This document shows positions 29,554 through 39,400 of a stretch of 64,000 nt of DNA, in pieces; position 1 is the stretch's first letter; every line of letters begins with the position of its first letter. The position numbers and the translations under genes were made by a program. The stretch covers positions 62,001 to 126,000 of the forward strand of contig AVDB01000007.1 of the NCBI GenBank assembly GCA_000472185.1. The letters are read 5' to 3'. The notes under the pieces are model-generated. The model was not told the origin of the DNA and ran no database searches. It was given only the letters and a program-made list of their open reading frames with translations. Source of the DNA: Rhodobacteraceae bacterium HIMB11 (lineage in GTDB: Bacteria > Pseudomonadota > Alphaproteobacteria > Rhodobacterales > Rhodobacteraceae).

Positions 29554-30711
29554 ATGCCAGCACACTATACCCCGTCTGAGACGGTCCTGAGCAATGCGCA
29601 AATCATCCTAAAGGATGAGGTTGTGCGCGGCACATTGGTCCTGCGGGATGGAAAAATTGCGGAAATTGACCTGTCAGGAACGTCCGTGACCACGGCCGTA
29701 GATCTGGGGGGAGCGTTCGTTGCGGCAGGTTTGATTGAACTTCACACCGACAATTTGGAACGTCATTTGGAGCCGCGCCCCGGCGTGCATTGGTCCAAAG
29801 GAGCGGCCGTTTTGGCGCATGATGCGGAAATGGCGGGGTGTGGGGTGACAACGGTGTTTGATGCGATGCGGGTTGGCTCCCTGTCGACAGGACGGGGAAA
29901 ATACGCTCCCTTTGCTCGTGCGTTGGCCAATCACCTGTTGTCTTTCATCCATGATGATATGCTAAAGATCAAACATCTGATCCACCTGCGCGCAGAAATC
30001 TGTGCGCACACGCTGGTGGATGAGCTTGCAGCGTTTACGGATCAGGACCGCGTCGGTATCGTCAGCGTCATGGATCACACGCCCGGTCAACGTCAGTTTC
30101 GCAATTTTGACAAATACAAAACCTATATCATGGGCAAACGCGGCATTGATGAGGCGGCGTTTCAAAAATTGGTCGATGTGTCGATCAATGCGCGGGATGA
30201 GTTGGGCGCCACCAACGAAAACGCCGCCTGCGCGGCCGCCGCGCGGTTGGGGGCGGTTATGGCCAGCCATGATGACACCACGGTGGAACACGTAGAAAAT
30301 TCGGCAAACCGCGGCATGGGCCTTGCCGAATTCCCCACAACGGTTGAGGCGGCGCACGCCTGTCGCGAACGGGGCATTGCGATTATGATGGGGGCGCCAA
30401 ATTTGATGCGCGGTGGATCGCATTCAGGGAATGTTTCCGCGTTAGAATTAGCCCAGCAGGATTTATTGGATGTGATTTCATCGGATTATGTACCTGCCGC
30501 CTTGCTGCAATCGGCACTGATGTTGTCCAACCTGTGGGGGGATTTGCCACGTGCTATGCGCACCGTGTCAACAAACCCCGCTGCTGCGGCAGGTTTGCAG
30601 GACAGGGGGCAGATTGCGATTGGACAACGCGGCGATGTGGTGTGTTACGAACCGATTGGTGACATGGGCGTGATCAGACGGGTGATCAGTGACGGGAAAA
30701 TCGTCGCCTAG
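29554..30711 (+). CDS. phnM: PhnM-like alpha-D-ribose 1-methylphosphonate 5-triphosphate diphosphatase (orphan)
   Basis: In phosphonate use PhnM releases pyrophosphate from the ribosyl methylphosphonate triphosphate. The 385-residue amidohydrolase has the metal-site strand LIELHTDNLERHLEPRPGVHW, then HDAEMAGCGVTTVFDA. It also has IVSVMDHTPGQRQF, MASHDDTTVEHVE, MGAPNLMRGGSHSGN and the late SSDYVPAALLQSA. All are characteristic of PhnM. I prefer the ATG at 29554 because homologous sequence starts there (ETVLSNAQIIL). The ATG at 29467, overlapping the previous gene, is possible and adds 29 residues. No phnGHIJKL or transporter gene is adjacent, so its partners are elsewhere or it has another substrate. 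Confidence 0.88.
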   Translation: MPAHYTPSETVLSNAQIILKDEVVRGTLVLRDGKIAEIDLSGTSVTTAVDLGGAFVAAGLIELHTDNLERHLEPRPGVHWSKGAAVLAHDAEMAGCGVTTVFDAMRVGSLSTGRGKYAPFARALANHLLSFIHDDMLKIKHLIHLRAEICAHTLVDELAAFTDQDRVGIVSVMDHTPGQRQFRNFDKYKTYIMGKRGIDEAAFQKLVDVSINARDELGATNENAACAAAARLGAVMASHDDTTVEHVENSANRGMGLAEFPTTVEAAHACRERGIAIMMGAPNLMRGGSHSGNVSALELAQQDLLDVISSDYVPAALLQSALMLSNLWGDLPRAMRTVSTNPAAAAGLQDRGQIAIGQRGDVVCYEPIGDMGVIRRVISDGKIVA

Positions 30712-30788
30712 CCTGATCAGGGTGCAAAAAACCTGAAACGCCCACGGCCGATTCACAAAAAAATTCGCGCCAGATCGGGCTAGGGGAC

Positions 30789-30818
30789 TTGACGATCTGC
30801 CAATTTAGGCAACATGTA
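30789..30818 (+). promoter_or_regulatory. possible sodB promoter
   Basis: TTGACG at 30789-30794 is followed 18 bases later by CATGTA. The spacing is right for a sigma-70 promoter, but the -10 box is weak. Confidence 0.3.
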
Positions 30819-30854
30819 AAGGCAGAAATCACTTTCATAAAAAGGGGGCCCCAA

Positions 30855-31454
30855 ATGGCTTTTGAACTTCCTGATCTCCCATATTCACATGACGCGCTTG
30901 GCGATCTGGGCATGTCTCAAGAAACGCTTGAGTATCACCACGATCTTCACCACAAAGCCTATGTGGACAACGGCAACAAATTGATCGCTGGCACCGAGTG
31001 GGAAGGCAAATCAGTTGAAGACATCATCACTGGCACATATCAGGCCGGTGCAGTTGCACAAAACGGTATATTTAACAACGCATCCCAACACTGGAACCAC
31101 GTTCAGTTCTGGGAAATGATGGGCCCAACAGGCCGCGACATGCCAGGTGAGTTGGAAAAAGCAATCGTTGAAAGCTTTGGCTCTGTTGATCAGTTCAAAG
31201 CAGACTTCTCAGCCGCAGGCGCAGGTCAATTTGGCTCTGGCTGGTGCTGGTTGGTCAAGGACACCGATGGCAGCCTTAAAGTGACAAAAACAGAAAACGG
31301 CGTGAACCCACTATGTTTTGGTCAAACAGCATTGCTGGGCTGTGATGTTTGGGAACACTCTTACTACATCGATTTCCGCAACAAACGCCCTGCGTATTTG
31401 ACAAACTTCCTAGATAACTTGGTGAACTGGGAAAACGTCGCAAGCCGCATGTAA
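30855..31454 (+). CDS. sodB: superoxide dismutase, Fe/Mn type
   Basis: The enzyme dismutates superoxide in the cytoplasm. The ATG at 30855 (MAFELPDLPYSHDALG) is the family start and follows an AAAAGGGGG site; it gives 199 residues. The metal ligands are H28 (in EYHHDLHH), H82 (in HWNHVQFW), D164 and H168 (in DVWEHSYY). The segments GSGWCWLV and AYLTNFLDNLVNW are also typical. Features such as Q69-N-G-I-F and AGQFG suggest the iron-type SodB, but metal choice cannot be proved from sequence alone. It is monocistronic with a downstream hairpin. Confidence 0.96.
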   Translation: MAFELPDLPYSHDALGDLGMSQETLEYHHDLHHKAYVDNGNKLIAGTEWEGKSVEDIITGTYQAGAVAQNGIFNNASQHWNHVQFWEMMGPTGRDMPGELEKAIVESFGSVDQFKADFSAAGAGQFGSGWCWLVKDTDGSLKVTKTENGVNPLCFGQTALLGCDVWEHSYYIDFRNKRPAYLTNFLDNLVNWENVASRM

Positions 31455-31485
31455 TCCTTGGGCGCTGTATGACGATTATGTTCGG

Positions 31486-31520
31486 ACCCTGCTGGCAGCG
31501 TTGTTGGCAGGGTTCTTTTG
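31486..31520 (+). terminator. terminator of sodB
   Basis: ACCCTGC (31486-31492) pairs with GCAGGGT (31507-31513), followed by TCTTTTG. It lies about 30 bases past the sodB stop. Confidence 0.7.
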
Positions 31521-31575
31521 TTTTCGGCGGTTTTTAAAGGTTTGCAAATATCTGCGTGGTGAATTCTAATTCCCC

Positions 31576-31620
31576 GCCAATCAATAGATTGGCAAGCGCC
31601 ACCCGCGGTCGGCTTGCGAT
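31576..31620. repeat. dispersed repeat R2, copy 2 (short form)
   Basis: GCCAATCAATAGATTGGC forms the inverted pair of R2 and is followed by CGCCACCCGCGGTCG, identical to the copy at 1721-1810. The central GC palindrome seen there is missing. It lies between the convergent sodB and LOG genes. Confidence 0.6.
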
Positions 31621-31638
31621 CTTGATTCTTCGTGGGCC

Positions 31639-32199
31639 TTAACTAACCGATGCATTTTCGCGGCTTAAATACGCGACCGCACCAGCGGCGTTCGCCTGCA
31701 CTGTAAATAGATCCCGCAGGGATGCATCAGCAAAACCGCTGTTAATCATGTGATCCATCAGGGCGATCAGCGGGTCCCAATACCCCTCGACATTTATCAA
31801 AACGATGGGTTTGGTGTGCAAACCCAATTGCGCCCATGTCAGAACTTCGAAAAATTCATCCATTGAACCCGCGCCTCCCGGCATCACAACAATGGCGTCT
31901 GCGTTCATGAACATCACCTTTTTGCGTTCATGCATATTTTCGGTCACCACATAGCGGGTCAGATCGGTTTTCCCAACCTCGGCCTTCACCAAATGGGTAG
32001 GGATCACGCCAAAGGTTTCGGCACCTGCGCCTTGGGCTGCGCGGGCCACTGTGCCCATCAATCCAATGTCACCCGCGCCATAGACCAAGCGCCATCCATT
32101 GTCCGCAATGGCCTGACCCAATGCGGTTGCCTGTTCAACATATGCCGCGCGATCCCCAACGCGTGATCCGCAATAAATGCAAATTGACCGTGATCCCAT
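31639..32199 (-). CDS. LOG-family nucleotide phosphoribohydrolase
   Basis: The 186-residue Rossmann-like protein has the N-terminal CIYCGSRVG. It carries the diagnostic LOG motif PGGAGSMDEFFEVLTW, in which the glutamate is catalytic. It also has LVYGAGDIGLMG, which binds the nucleotide. The family (lysine decarboxylase-like fold, once misnamed lysine decarboxylase) cleaves cytokinin nucleotides or AMP to free base and ribose 5-phosphate. The bacterial role is uncertain. It is divergent from the LysM gene. Confidence 0.9.
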   Translation of the reverse strand: MGSRSICIYCGSRVGDRAAYVEQATALGQAIADNGWRLVYGAGDIGLMGTVARAAQGAGAETFGVIPTHLVKAEVGKTDLTRYVVTENMHERKKVMFMNADAIVVMPGGAGSMDEFFEVLTWAQLGLHTKPIVLINVEGYWDPLIALMDHMINSGFADASLRDLFTVQANAAGAVAYLSRENASVS

Positions 32200-32309
32200 G
32201 ACCTAACCCCTATGATGAAAGCTTCCTTTTGACCTTGTCTACTTTGGTTGCTATGAACGCTCAACTGGAAATAAAGTTTTTGACCGCTGGGTCATATGGG
32301 GGACGAGGC

Positions 32310-34097
32310 ATGAAACTATCACAGGGCCCATCGGCTGTGATCGCCGTTGTGGTGGCGGCAGGGCTGGGTGCGTATATCTGGATCTCGGGGCAGGGGACAG
32401 CGTCCAAAGAAGCCACTGCTGTTGAACAGGTGGCCACTGCGGCACCCAAGACGAAAACCGCCCCTGTTGTCGACACCGAAGAAGCCGTACTTGAACCTGC
32501 TGTTGAAGAAGAACCCGCCGCGCCAGAGGAATCCGTTGTCGAGGAGGTGCAAGAGGCAAAAGCAGAAGTAGAGGCGGACCCAACCCCTGAAGTCGTCGAA
32601 ACCCCCGTCATCCGCCGCCCCGTGATCGAAGTGGCGCGTGTTGACCCATCTGGCGAAGTACTGCTCGCGGGTCAAGGCACCGCCAAGGCCGTGATCGAGG
32701 CATTGGTGGATGATGCCGTCGCAGCCAGTGGTGAAATCGGTTCAGATGAAAACTTTGTCCTGTTTTTCGACATCGAGCCCAGTGATCAACCGCGCATCAT
32801 TTCACTGCGCCGCGTTGATGGGGATGAATTTATCTATTCCGAACAAGAGGTGATTGTTGCACCAGGCCAGATCAAGGCGCCGATTGCCGTTGCTGTGGCA
32901 GAAGAGGCGCCAGAACCTGAACCAGAGCCCGCAGCAGAAGCGCCCGTGGCCGCAATTGAAGAGACCACCGAGGATGTCACTGTAGCCGCTGTCGGTGAGG
33001 TAACGACTGAGGAAACAGAAAGCGTTGCTTCCGAAGAACCAGTCGAACAGGTCGCGGAGGCCACTGAGAGCGAAGGCGACACTGTCGCGCGCATCAGCAC
33101 ACAGAATGTGGATGAACCGACAGAAGAGAACGTAGAAACCACGCAAGCTGACATGCCTGCCGAGGTGATCAAGGCGCCAGAAACGGCAGAGGACACTGCA
33201 ACCGCCGCCTTGCCAGAGCATACCGAAACCACCGTAACAACGGCCTTGGCCGAGCAGGTCGACGCAGTCCAAGAGGTTCTTGAAAGCGCAACAGAGCAGG
33301 TCGCAACAGCAGTTGAAACCACAACAGAAGCGGTTGCGGAAACGGCCACCGCTGTGGCACTAGAAGCGGCAGAGGTGCCTGCCGAAGTTACAGAAAACCC
33401 TGCCGTGGAAGAGGCTGTTGAGGAGACAGTTGAGGTTACCGAAGCGGCGCCCGAGGACGCCGTTGAAGATTCAGCCGAAGTTGACATCGCCAAAGCGCCT
33501 GAACAGCCCATCCAAGAGGAAGAGGCACAGCAAGAAGACACACCAACGGTCATGATTGCCGATGTCTCGGGCGTCAAGATCGTTTCCAAAGCCCCCGCAA
33601 GCGCGGAAAACCCCGAAATCTTCCTTGATACAATCAGCTATGATAAGGAAGGGGCGCTGACACTTGCTGGCCGCGGTGTGCCAAGTGGTCTCTTGCGGCT
33701 ATATCTAAACAACGCTGTGATTGGGGAAACCATAACAGACGCGTTGGGCGCGTGGAGTTATGATGCATCCGCGATTGAACCCGGTGTTTACACGCTGCGC
33801 GTTGATCAGTTGAACGCAGATGCGTCCAAGGTTCTGGCGCGCATGGAAACCCCGTTTAAACGCGAAGCGCGTTCAAAACTGCAAGAACAACTCTCTGCCG
33901 CGGAAAGCCCCGCACGTATCAATGTGGTGACAGTGCAACCGGGCAATACTCTGTGGGGTATTTCGCGCGAACGCTATGGTCAGGGTATACTTTATGTGCA
34001 GGTATTTGAAGCGAACCGCGATAAAATCCGTGATCCGGATTTGATTTATCCGGGCCAGATTTTCAATCTGCCTGATGATGCAGTAGAAGAACAATAA
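32310..34097 (+). CDS. LysM-domain envelope protein with long acidic Ala/Glu/Val linker
   Basis: The start MKLSQGPSAVIAVVVAAGLGAYIWIS (ATG 32310) gives a single N-terminal membrane anchor and 595 residues. Residues about 30-420 are low complexity, dominated by Ala, Glu, Val and Thr, with short repeated blocks such as EEAVEETVEVTEAAPED and APEPEPEPAAEAP. Ordered beta-rich segments interrupt it near residues 110-190 and 430-530 (LAGQGTAKAVIEALVDD; LAGRGVPSGLLRLYLN). The C-terminus is a LysM domain (VTVQPGNTLWGISRERYG, ending GQIFNLPDD) that binds peptidoglycan. It is probably a cytoplasmic-membrane-anchored, wall-spanning protein. A long Ser/Ala/Val frame on the other strand is its shadow. Confidence 0.85.
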   Translation: MKLSQGPSAVIAVVVAAGLGAYIWISGQGTASKEATAVEQVATAAPKTKTAPVVDTEEAVLEPAVEEEPAAPEESVVEEVQEAKAEVEADPTPEVVETPVIRRPVIEVARVDPSGEVLLAGQGTAKAVIEALVDDAVAASGEIGSDENFVLFFDIEPSDQPRIISLRRVDGDEFIYSEQEVIVAPGQIKAPIAVAVAEEAPEPEPEPAAEAPVAAIEETTEDVTVAAVGEVTTEETESVASEEPVEQVAEATESEGDTVARISTQNVDEPTEENVETTQADMPAEVIKAPETAEDTATAALPEHTETTVTTALAEQVDAVQEVLESATEQVATAVETTTEAVAETATAVALEAAEVPAEVTENPAVEEAVEETVEVTEAAPEDAVEDSAEVDIAKAPEQPIQEEEAQQEDTPTVMIADVSGVKIVSKAPASAENPEIFLDTISYDKEGALTLAGRGVPSGLLRLYLNNAVIGETITDALGAWSYDASAIEPGVYTLRVDQLNADASKVLARMETPFKREARSKLQEQLSAAESPARINVVTVQPGNTLWGISRERYGQGILYVQVFEANRDKIRDPDLIYPGQIFNLPDDAVEEQ

Positions 34098-34109
34098 GGC
34101 GTAAATTTT

Positions 34110-34141
34110 CCTCGGGGCACTGGAACTTCGGTGCCGCGAGG
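34110..34141 (+). terminator. hairpin between the LysM and ABC exporter genes
   Basis: Two stacked stems, CCTCG/CGAGG and GGCAC/GTGCC, enclose a ten-base loop. No T-run follows; it may attenuate or stabilise the mRNA rather than terminate. Confidence 0.35.
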
Positions 34142-34174
34142 GTTAACTGAGAGCTATTGATGAAATGAGGTCTC

Positions 34175-36019
34175 ATGTCTGCCAAAGCCCAATCTGCAGC
34201 ACTGCAGCAGCCAAACCTACCAACACCCAACGATAAATCCGCCGCGGATGAACGGCGTTCTGGCATGCGCACCATCATGCGCGTGGCGCCTTATCTGTGG
34301 CCCAAGGATCGCATGGACATTCGTTTGCGCGTTGTTGGATCATTGTTGTTTTTGATCCTGTCCAAGGTTTTGTCGATTTATTCCCCCTTCCTTTACGGTG
34401 CGGCGGTTGATGCCTTGTCTGATGGGAGCATGCCGCTCTTTGCGCTGGGGGCTGTTGGATTGATCGTGGCCTATGGGGGCGCGCGTATCATTTTGCGCGG
34501 GTTTGAACAGTTGCGCGATGTGGTCTTTGCCGTAGTTGGGCAACGGGCCTTGCGCCGTTTGGCTTTGGAAACCTTTGTGCATATCCACCGCCTGTCGATG
34601 CGCTATCACATCACGCGCAAAACGGGTGGGCTTAGCCGTATTGTAGAACGCGGCGTTAAGGGCGTTGAATTCCTGTTGCGCTTTTTGTTGTTTTCAATGG
34701 GTCCATTGGTGCTGGAACTGTTGGGGATTGCGACAGTTATGCTGTTCGTTTTTGGCCCCGAATATATGGTGACAATCTTTATCACCATCGGGATTTATGT
34801 GTGGTTCACATTCGCGGTCACCGAATGGCGCGTGAAACTGCGTCGCAAGATGAATGAACAGGATACCGATGCCAATCAAAAGGCGATTGATAGCCTGCTA
34901 AACTTTGAAACAGTAAAGTATTTTAGTGCCGAACAACGCGAGGCGGATCGGTATGACGGGGCGATGCGCGGTTACGAAGAAGCGGCACTGAAAACCAGTT
35001 ATTCCTTGGCCTTCCTGAATTTTGGCCAATCGCTGATCATCACATTGGGGTTGATTGCCGTCTTGGTCATGGCGGCCAACGCGGTTCAGGCAGGCACGAT
35101 GAGTGTTGGGGATTTTGTGATCGTCAATGCCTATATGATTCAAATCACCATGCCGTTGAATTTCCTTGGAACAGTATACCGCGAAATCCGCCAAAGCTTG
35201 GTTGATATGGGGGATATGTTTGATCTGCTGGATCAACCTGCAGAAATTAAGGATGCCCCAAATGCCAAAGATTTGACCGTCACGGGCGGGCATGTGCGCC
35301 TTAGGGATGTGCATTTCGGCTATGATCCTGCGCGGCCTATTTTGCAAGGCGTGGATATTGATGTCCCCGCAGGTCAAACCGTGGCGATTGTTGGCCCCTC
35401 AGGATCAGGGAAATCCACGATTGGGCGGTTGTTGTTCCGGTTTTATGATGTGGGTCAGGGCGGGCTTAGCATTGATGATCAGGACGTGCGGGATGTGACC
35501 CAAACCAGCCTGCATCGCGCAATCGGTGTGGTGCCCCAGGACACGGTTCTGTTTAACGACACGATTTATTACAACATCGCCTATGGCCGCGATCACGCCA
35601 CACGTGCCGAGGTTGAGCAGGCGGCCAAAGACGCCCAAATCCACGATTTCATCATGTCGCTGCCCGAAGGGTATCAAACCCAAGTGGGTGAACGCGGCCT
35701 GAAATTATCAGGCGGGGAAAAACAACGTGTGGGGATTGCCCGCACCCTGTTGAAAAACCCACCGATCCTGTTGTTGGATGAGGCGACATCGGCGCTGGAT
35801 ACCGAGACAGAGCATGAAATCCAAGACGCGCTGGCCCGCGCGGGCGAGGGGCGCACCGTCATTACCATTGCCCACCGCCTCTCCACCATTGCGGATGCGG
35901 ATCGCATCATCGTGTTGGAAAAAGGACTGGTTGTGGAAGAGGGGAAACACGACGACCTCTTGGCCCGCAATGGTCGCTATCACGCACTATGGTCGATGCA
36001 GCAATCAGGCGAGGAATAG
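34175..36019 (+). CDS. ABC exporter, fused permease/ATPase, Atm1/ABCB7-like
   Basis: This 614-residue half-transporter has about six membrane helices in the first 340 residues. An ATP-binding domain follows, with Walker A GPSGSGKST, signature LSGGEKQRVGIARTLL and Walker B PILLLDEATSALD. The opening MRTIMRVAPYLWPKDRMDIRLRV, the RETGG-like TRKTGGLSRIVERG and the NFETVKYF segment point to the Atm1 group. That group exports glutathione or heavy-metal conjugates and supports Fe-S or metal homeostasis. A homodimer is expected. ATG 34175 follows a GAGG site. The 400-base region downstream has no gene. Confidence 0.9.
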   Translation: MSAKAQSAALQQPNLPTPNDKSAADERRSGMRTIMRVAPYLWPKDRMDIRLRVVGSLLFLILSKVLSIYSPFLYGAAVDALSDGSMPLFALGAVGLIVAYGGARIILRGFEQLRDVVFAVVGQRALRRLALETFVHIHRLSMRYHITRKTGGLSRIVERGVKGVEFLLRFLLFSMGPLVLELLGIATVMLFVFGPEYMVTIFITIGIYVWFTFAVTEWRVKLRRKMNEQDTDANQKAIDSLLNFETVKYFSAEQREADRYDGAMRGYEEAALKTSYSLAFLNFGQSLIITLGLIAVLVMAANAVQAGTMSVGDFVIVNAYMIQITMPLNFLGTVYREIRQSLVDMGDMFDLLDQPAEIKDAPNAKDLTVTGGHVRLRDVHFGYDPARPILQGVDIDVPAGQTVAIVGPSGSGKSTIGRLLFRFYDVGQGGLSIDDQDVRDVTQTSLHRAIGVVPQDTVLFNDTIYYNIAYGRDHATRAEVEQAAKDAQIHDFIMSLPEGYQTQVGERGLKLSGGEKQRVGIARTLLKNPPILLLDEATSALDTETEHEIQDALARAGEGRTVITIAHRLSTIADADRIIVLEKGLVVEEGKHDDLLARNGRYHALWSMQQSGEE

Positions 36020-36066
36020 GCGTCGCGCAACTGCGTTGACCACGCAATAAAGTCCTCTGTATAATA

Positions 36067-36275
36067 TTCGATCCTCTACAAGATCAGGGGAGTGCCTGCC
36101 TGGGTAGGCGCAAAAGTGTGGCGCAGCAACATGTGCTTGTTCGGAACCACAGGCCAAAGTTTCAAAGTATTGATAGGGTGAAAGCGCCTGCCGAGGGGTA
36201 GGCAGGCGCTACCCGGCGGTGCTGCCGCGTGGGACAAGTTTGTTGGGTTTTCGCATTATGCAGAGGTCTTCAGAA
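36067..36275. ncRNA. candidate structured RNA (unidentified)
   Basis: This is a roughly 200-base gene-free stretch. On the plus strand, CCTCTAC (36073-36079) can pair with GCAGAGG (36260-36266) across one mismatch to close the structure. Inside it are a hairpin at 36092-36111 and a perfect ten-base stem AGCGCCTGCC/GGCAGGCGCT (36183-36192 with 36201-36210). A possible long-range GCAGCA/TGCTGC helix is also present. The layout resembles 6S RNA in outline, but I do not recognise any family signature. tmRNA, RNase P and SRP RNA signatures are absent. The strand cannot be fixed by eye. Confidence 0.4.
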
Positions 36276-36308
36276 TGTGGTGTTAATCGCCCAGCTACTC
36301 TAAATGAC

Positions 36309-36335
36309 GCGCTCTCTCGCTCCACCAGAGAGCGC
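36309..36335. terminator. hairpin in the 36.0-36.4 kb gap
   Basis: GCGCTCTC and GAGAGCGC form a perfect eight-base stem with an 11-base loop. It lies after the structured-RNA candidate and before the RND permease gene's end. It has no clear T-run on either strand, so terminator function is a guess. Confidence 0.35.
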
Positions 36336-36430
36336 TTGGGAAAAGAGCAGACTTCACTGAATTCTAGGGGCGATGACTCTTACCAATGCACGAATTGGTC
36401 GGCGCATTGTTGCATGCGCAGACCATTTAT

Positions 36431-39400
36431 TTATTCCGCTGCGTCAGGCAGGGGCATTATCACGGGTTTTGCAGGATTTAGGTGATCCTCATCCCAAATG
36501 ATTTCCGTGGTCTTTGTGCGGCGTGCTTGACGACGCAGGGACCAATCCTTGGCAGCCTTGCCATGACGCGATGCCCCAAGGCGCACCAATAGGCGGCCAA
36601 TCCACATCACATAGGTTTCAATCCATACCCGCACCGCCAAAAGCGAGGGGGTAAAGACCAAGGTCAGAACCGTGGCAATCCCCAAACCAAAAACCACAGC
36701 TGTGGCCAACTGTTTCCACCACAGCGCTGTGGGGCTGTCGATGGAATAGCCACCGCTGATGAAATCAAGGCTCAGCCCGAACATCATCGGCGCAAGGCCC
36801 GCCATTGTTGTGATGGTGGTCAGCAACACGGGGCGAATACGTTGTTCGGCGGTGCGAATAATCGCCTCAATCCGCGGCATTGTTTGGCTAAATTCCTGAT
36901 AGGTGTCGATCAAAACGATGTTGTTGTTCACAACAATCCCCGCCAGCGCCACAATCCCCGTTCCTGTCATAATGACCGAGAAGGGTTGTTGCATGACCAA
37001 CATCCCAATCAATACGCCCACTGTGGATAGAACCACCGCGATTAGAACCACGAATGAGTTATAGAAACTGTTGAACTGCGCTAGTAGGATAATGAACATC
37101 AATGCAAGGGCCGCTGAAAACGCGCTCATCAAAAAGGCTTGGCTTTCGTTTTGTTCGTCCTGATCCCCTGTCCATTCCCATGAAATACCTGCGGGCAGGG
37201 ACATGGCGTTGATCTGTTCGGTTAGATATTCGATACGTTCATTGGCGTTGATGATGACGTCGCTTTCTTCGCCGTTTTCATCAATCACAGTGCGTTTTGC
37301 GTCCGATGCCACGCCTGCCTTAATGTCGAAATACCGCTTTTTGTCGATGCGATTGATTTCGGCCAATTTCTCAACGGGCTTGCGTGTGATAAAGTTTGAC
37401 AGCGGCACCAAACCATCGCTTGTGCGCACCTTTAGAGTGTCCAGCGTGGCAAGCAGGCGATGTTCCTCGGGCATGCGCACGCGGATTTCAACCTCTTCAT
37501 CGCTGCTGTCAACGCGCATGGTGTCAAGCAAGATCCCCCGTGTAACCAATTGCACCATCGCCCCCACGGTGGCCACATCGGCCCCATAACGGCCCGCCTT
37601 TTGAACATCGACGTCAATTTGCCAATCAATACCAGGAAGGGGGCGTGTATCTTCGATCTGGGTCAAGGCCTGTGTTTCATCAAAGACGGCGCGCATATCC
37701 GCCGTGGTTGCCAGCAAATCTTCCCAATTGTCGCCTTTCAGGCGCAGGTGAACGGGTTTTGCCGTTGCAGGACCGCGGCCTAATTCTAAAACTTCGATCT
37801 GAATACCCGGAATTTCCTGCAGTGCGGCGGACAATTCGTCAATCACGATGTCACCGTCCAATTCGGGGCGATCCTTGCGATCTTCCCACGGGACGGTTTC
37901 CAATTGGATTTGTCCAATTGTATCTTTGGGCGCGCTGGCCCCTGCGGTGTTTTGGTTTAATCCCCCCGCACCCGCAAAGGCAAAGACAGATGAAATGCCT
38001 GGATGCTGCAAAACAATCTCTTCTGCTTGGCGCACCAGTTCATCTTTTTCATGAAGCGATAGGTTTCCGCGTGCCTTTACATAGACGATCGCCTGTTCAG
38101 GTTCGGATTCCACAAAAAATTCAACGCCCAAATTGTTTTCACCAAAATAGGAAAAGACGGCCATGGAAAATCCAATAACGCCTGCAATACTGACCAAGGG
38201 CATAATTGGATTGCCCGCAATCAATTTGATGATCCAGCCAAAGAAGGTGCGTCGGTATCCATATGTCACACGTTTGGCCTGCCGTTCGATTTTGACCGCG
38301 CCCAAAACCATGGACGCAATTGCGGCCGCAGCAATAAACATCGCAATACCAAGGGCCGTTGCCATCCGGCCATCTGCGACGTCCAATCCCAACAGATAGC
38401 TGGGGTTTAATGCCTGCATCGCTGCCAAAAATAGGCCATAGATCGCAACAGGCACCAATACCGCACGCACCACCCATGGCAGCGTAGCACGCAGCGCGTT
38501 TGACCCTGTGGCGAATGTGCGGGACACTCGCCCCGATACGCCGCCCATGATGGGTAGGAAAATCAACGCTACCACCAAAGATGCGCTAAGAACAAAGATC
38601 AGCGTGACAGGCAGCATGCCCATGAATTGCCCGGGAACACCCGGCCAGAACAGCATGGGTAAAAACGCACATAGAGTTGTTGCGGTTGAACTGACGATAG
38701 GCCAAAACATCCGCTTGGCCGCTTCGACATAGGCGCTCATCGGGCCGCTCCCCTCTTGGATGCGTTTGTCAGCGTATTCCACCACAACAATCGCCCCATC
38801 CACCAACATGCCCACCGCAAGGATCAGGCCGAACATCACGATGTTTGAAATGGTGATCCCCATCACGCCCAACAGCACGAAACACAACAAGAATGACGTT
38901 GGGATGGAAAAGCCCACCAGCAAGGCCGCCCGCGTTCCAAGGGATGTCAAAACAACGATCATCACCAAGGCAATTGCGGTTAAAACCGATCCTTCCAATT
39001 GGCTAACCATGGAATCGACAACGCGGCTTTGATCGTTTGAGGTGCCCATGTGCACCGCTGCGCGTAAATCTTGGGGCCAGGCGTCAATTTCTGCTTCGAC
39101 CATTTCGCGCACTGCTGTGGCTGTGTCGATCAGGTTGAAACCTTTGCGTTTCACGACCTGCAGTGCCACGGTTGTTTCGCCGTTAAAACGCGCGGTCCCT
39201 TCACGATCTTCAAAGGTCAGTTTGATTTCCGCCAAATCGCCCAGTGTGATCACGCGGTCGCCATTCGTTTTGACGGGCAGGTCGTAAATATCCTGCACCT
39301 CATCGAAACTGGATGGGATTTTCACCGCGAATGTGCCCTGTGCGCTGTCCACTTCGCCTGCTGCGATCAATTGGTTGTTGTTGCGTACAACATTGATCAA

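Noticed and set aside
32834-33589. Minus-strand open frame of 251 codons rich in Ser, Ala and Val
   Set aside because: It is the shadow of the low-complexity linker in the LysM gene.
36067-36275. tmRNA, RNase P RNA or SRP RNA
   Set aside because: No tag reading frame, no GAGGAAAGTCC-type RNase P core and no SRP GGAAGG/GCAGCC tetraloop region was seen.
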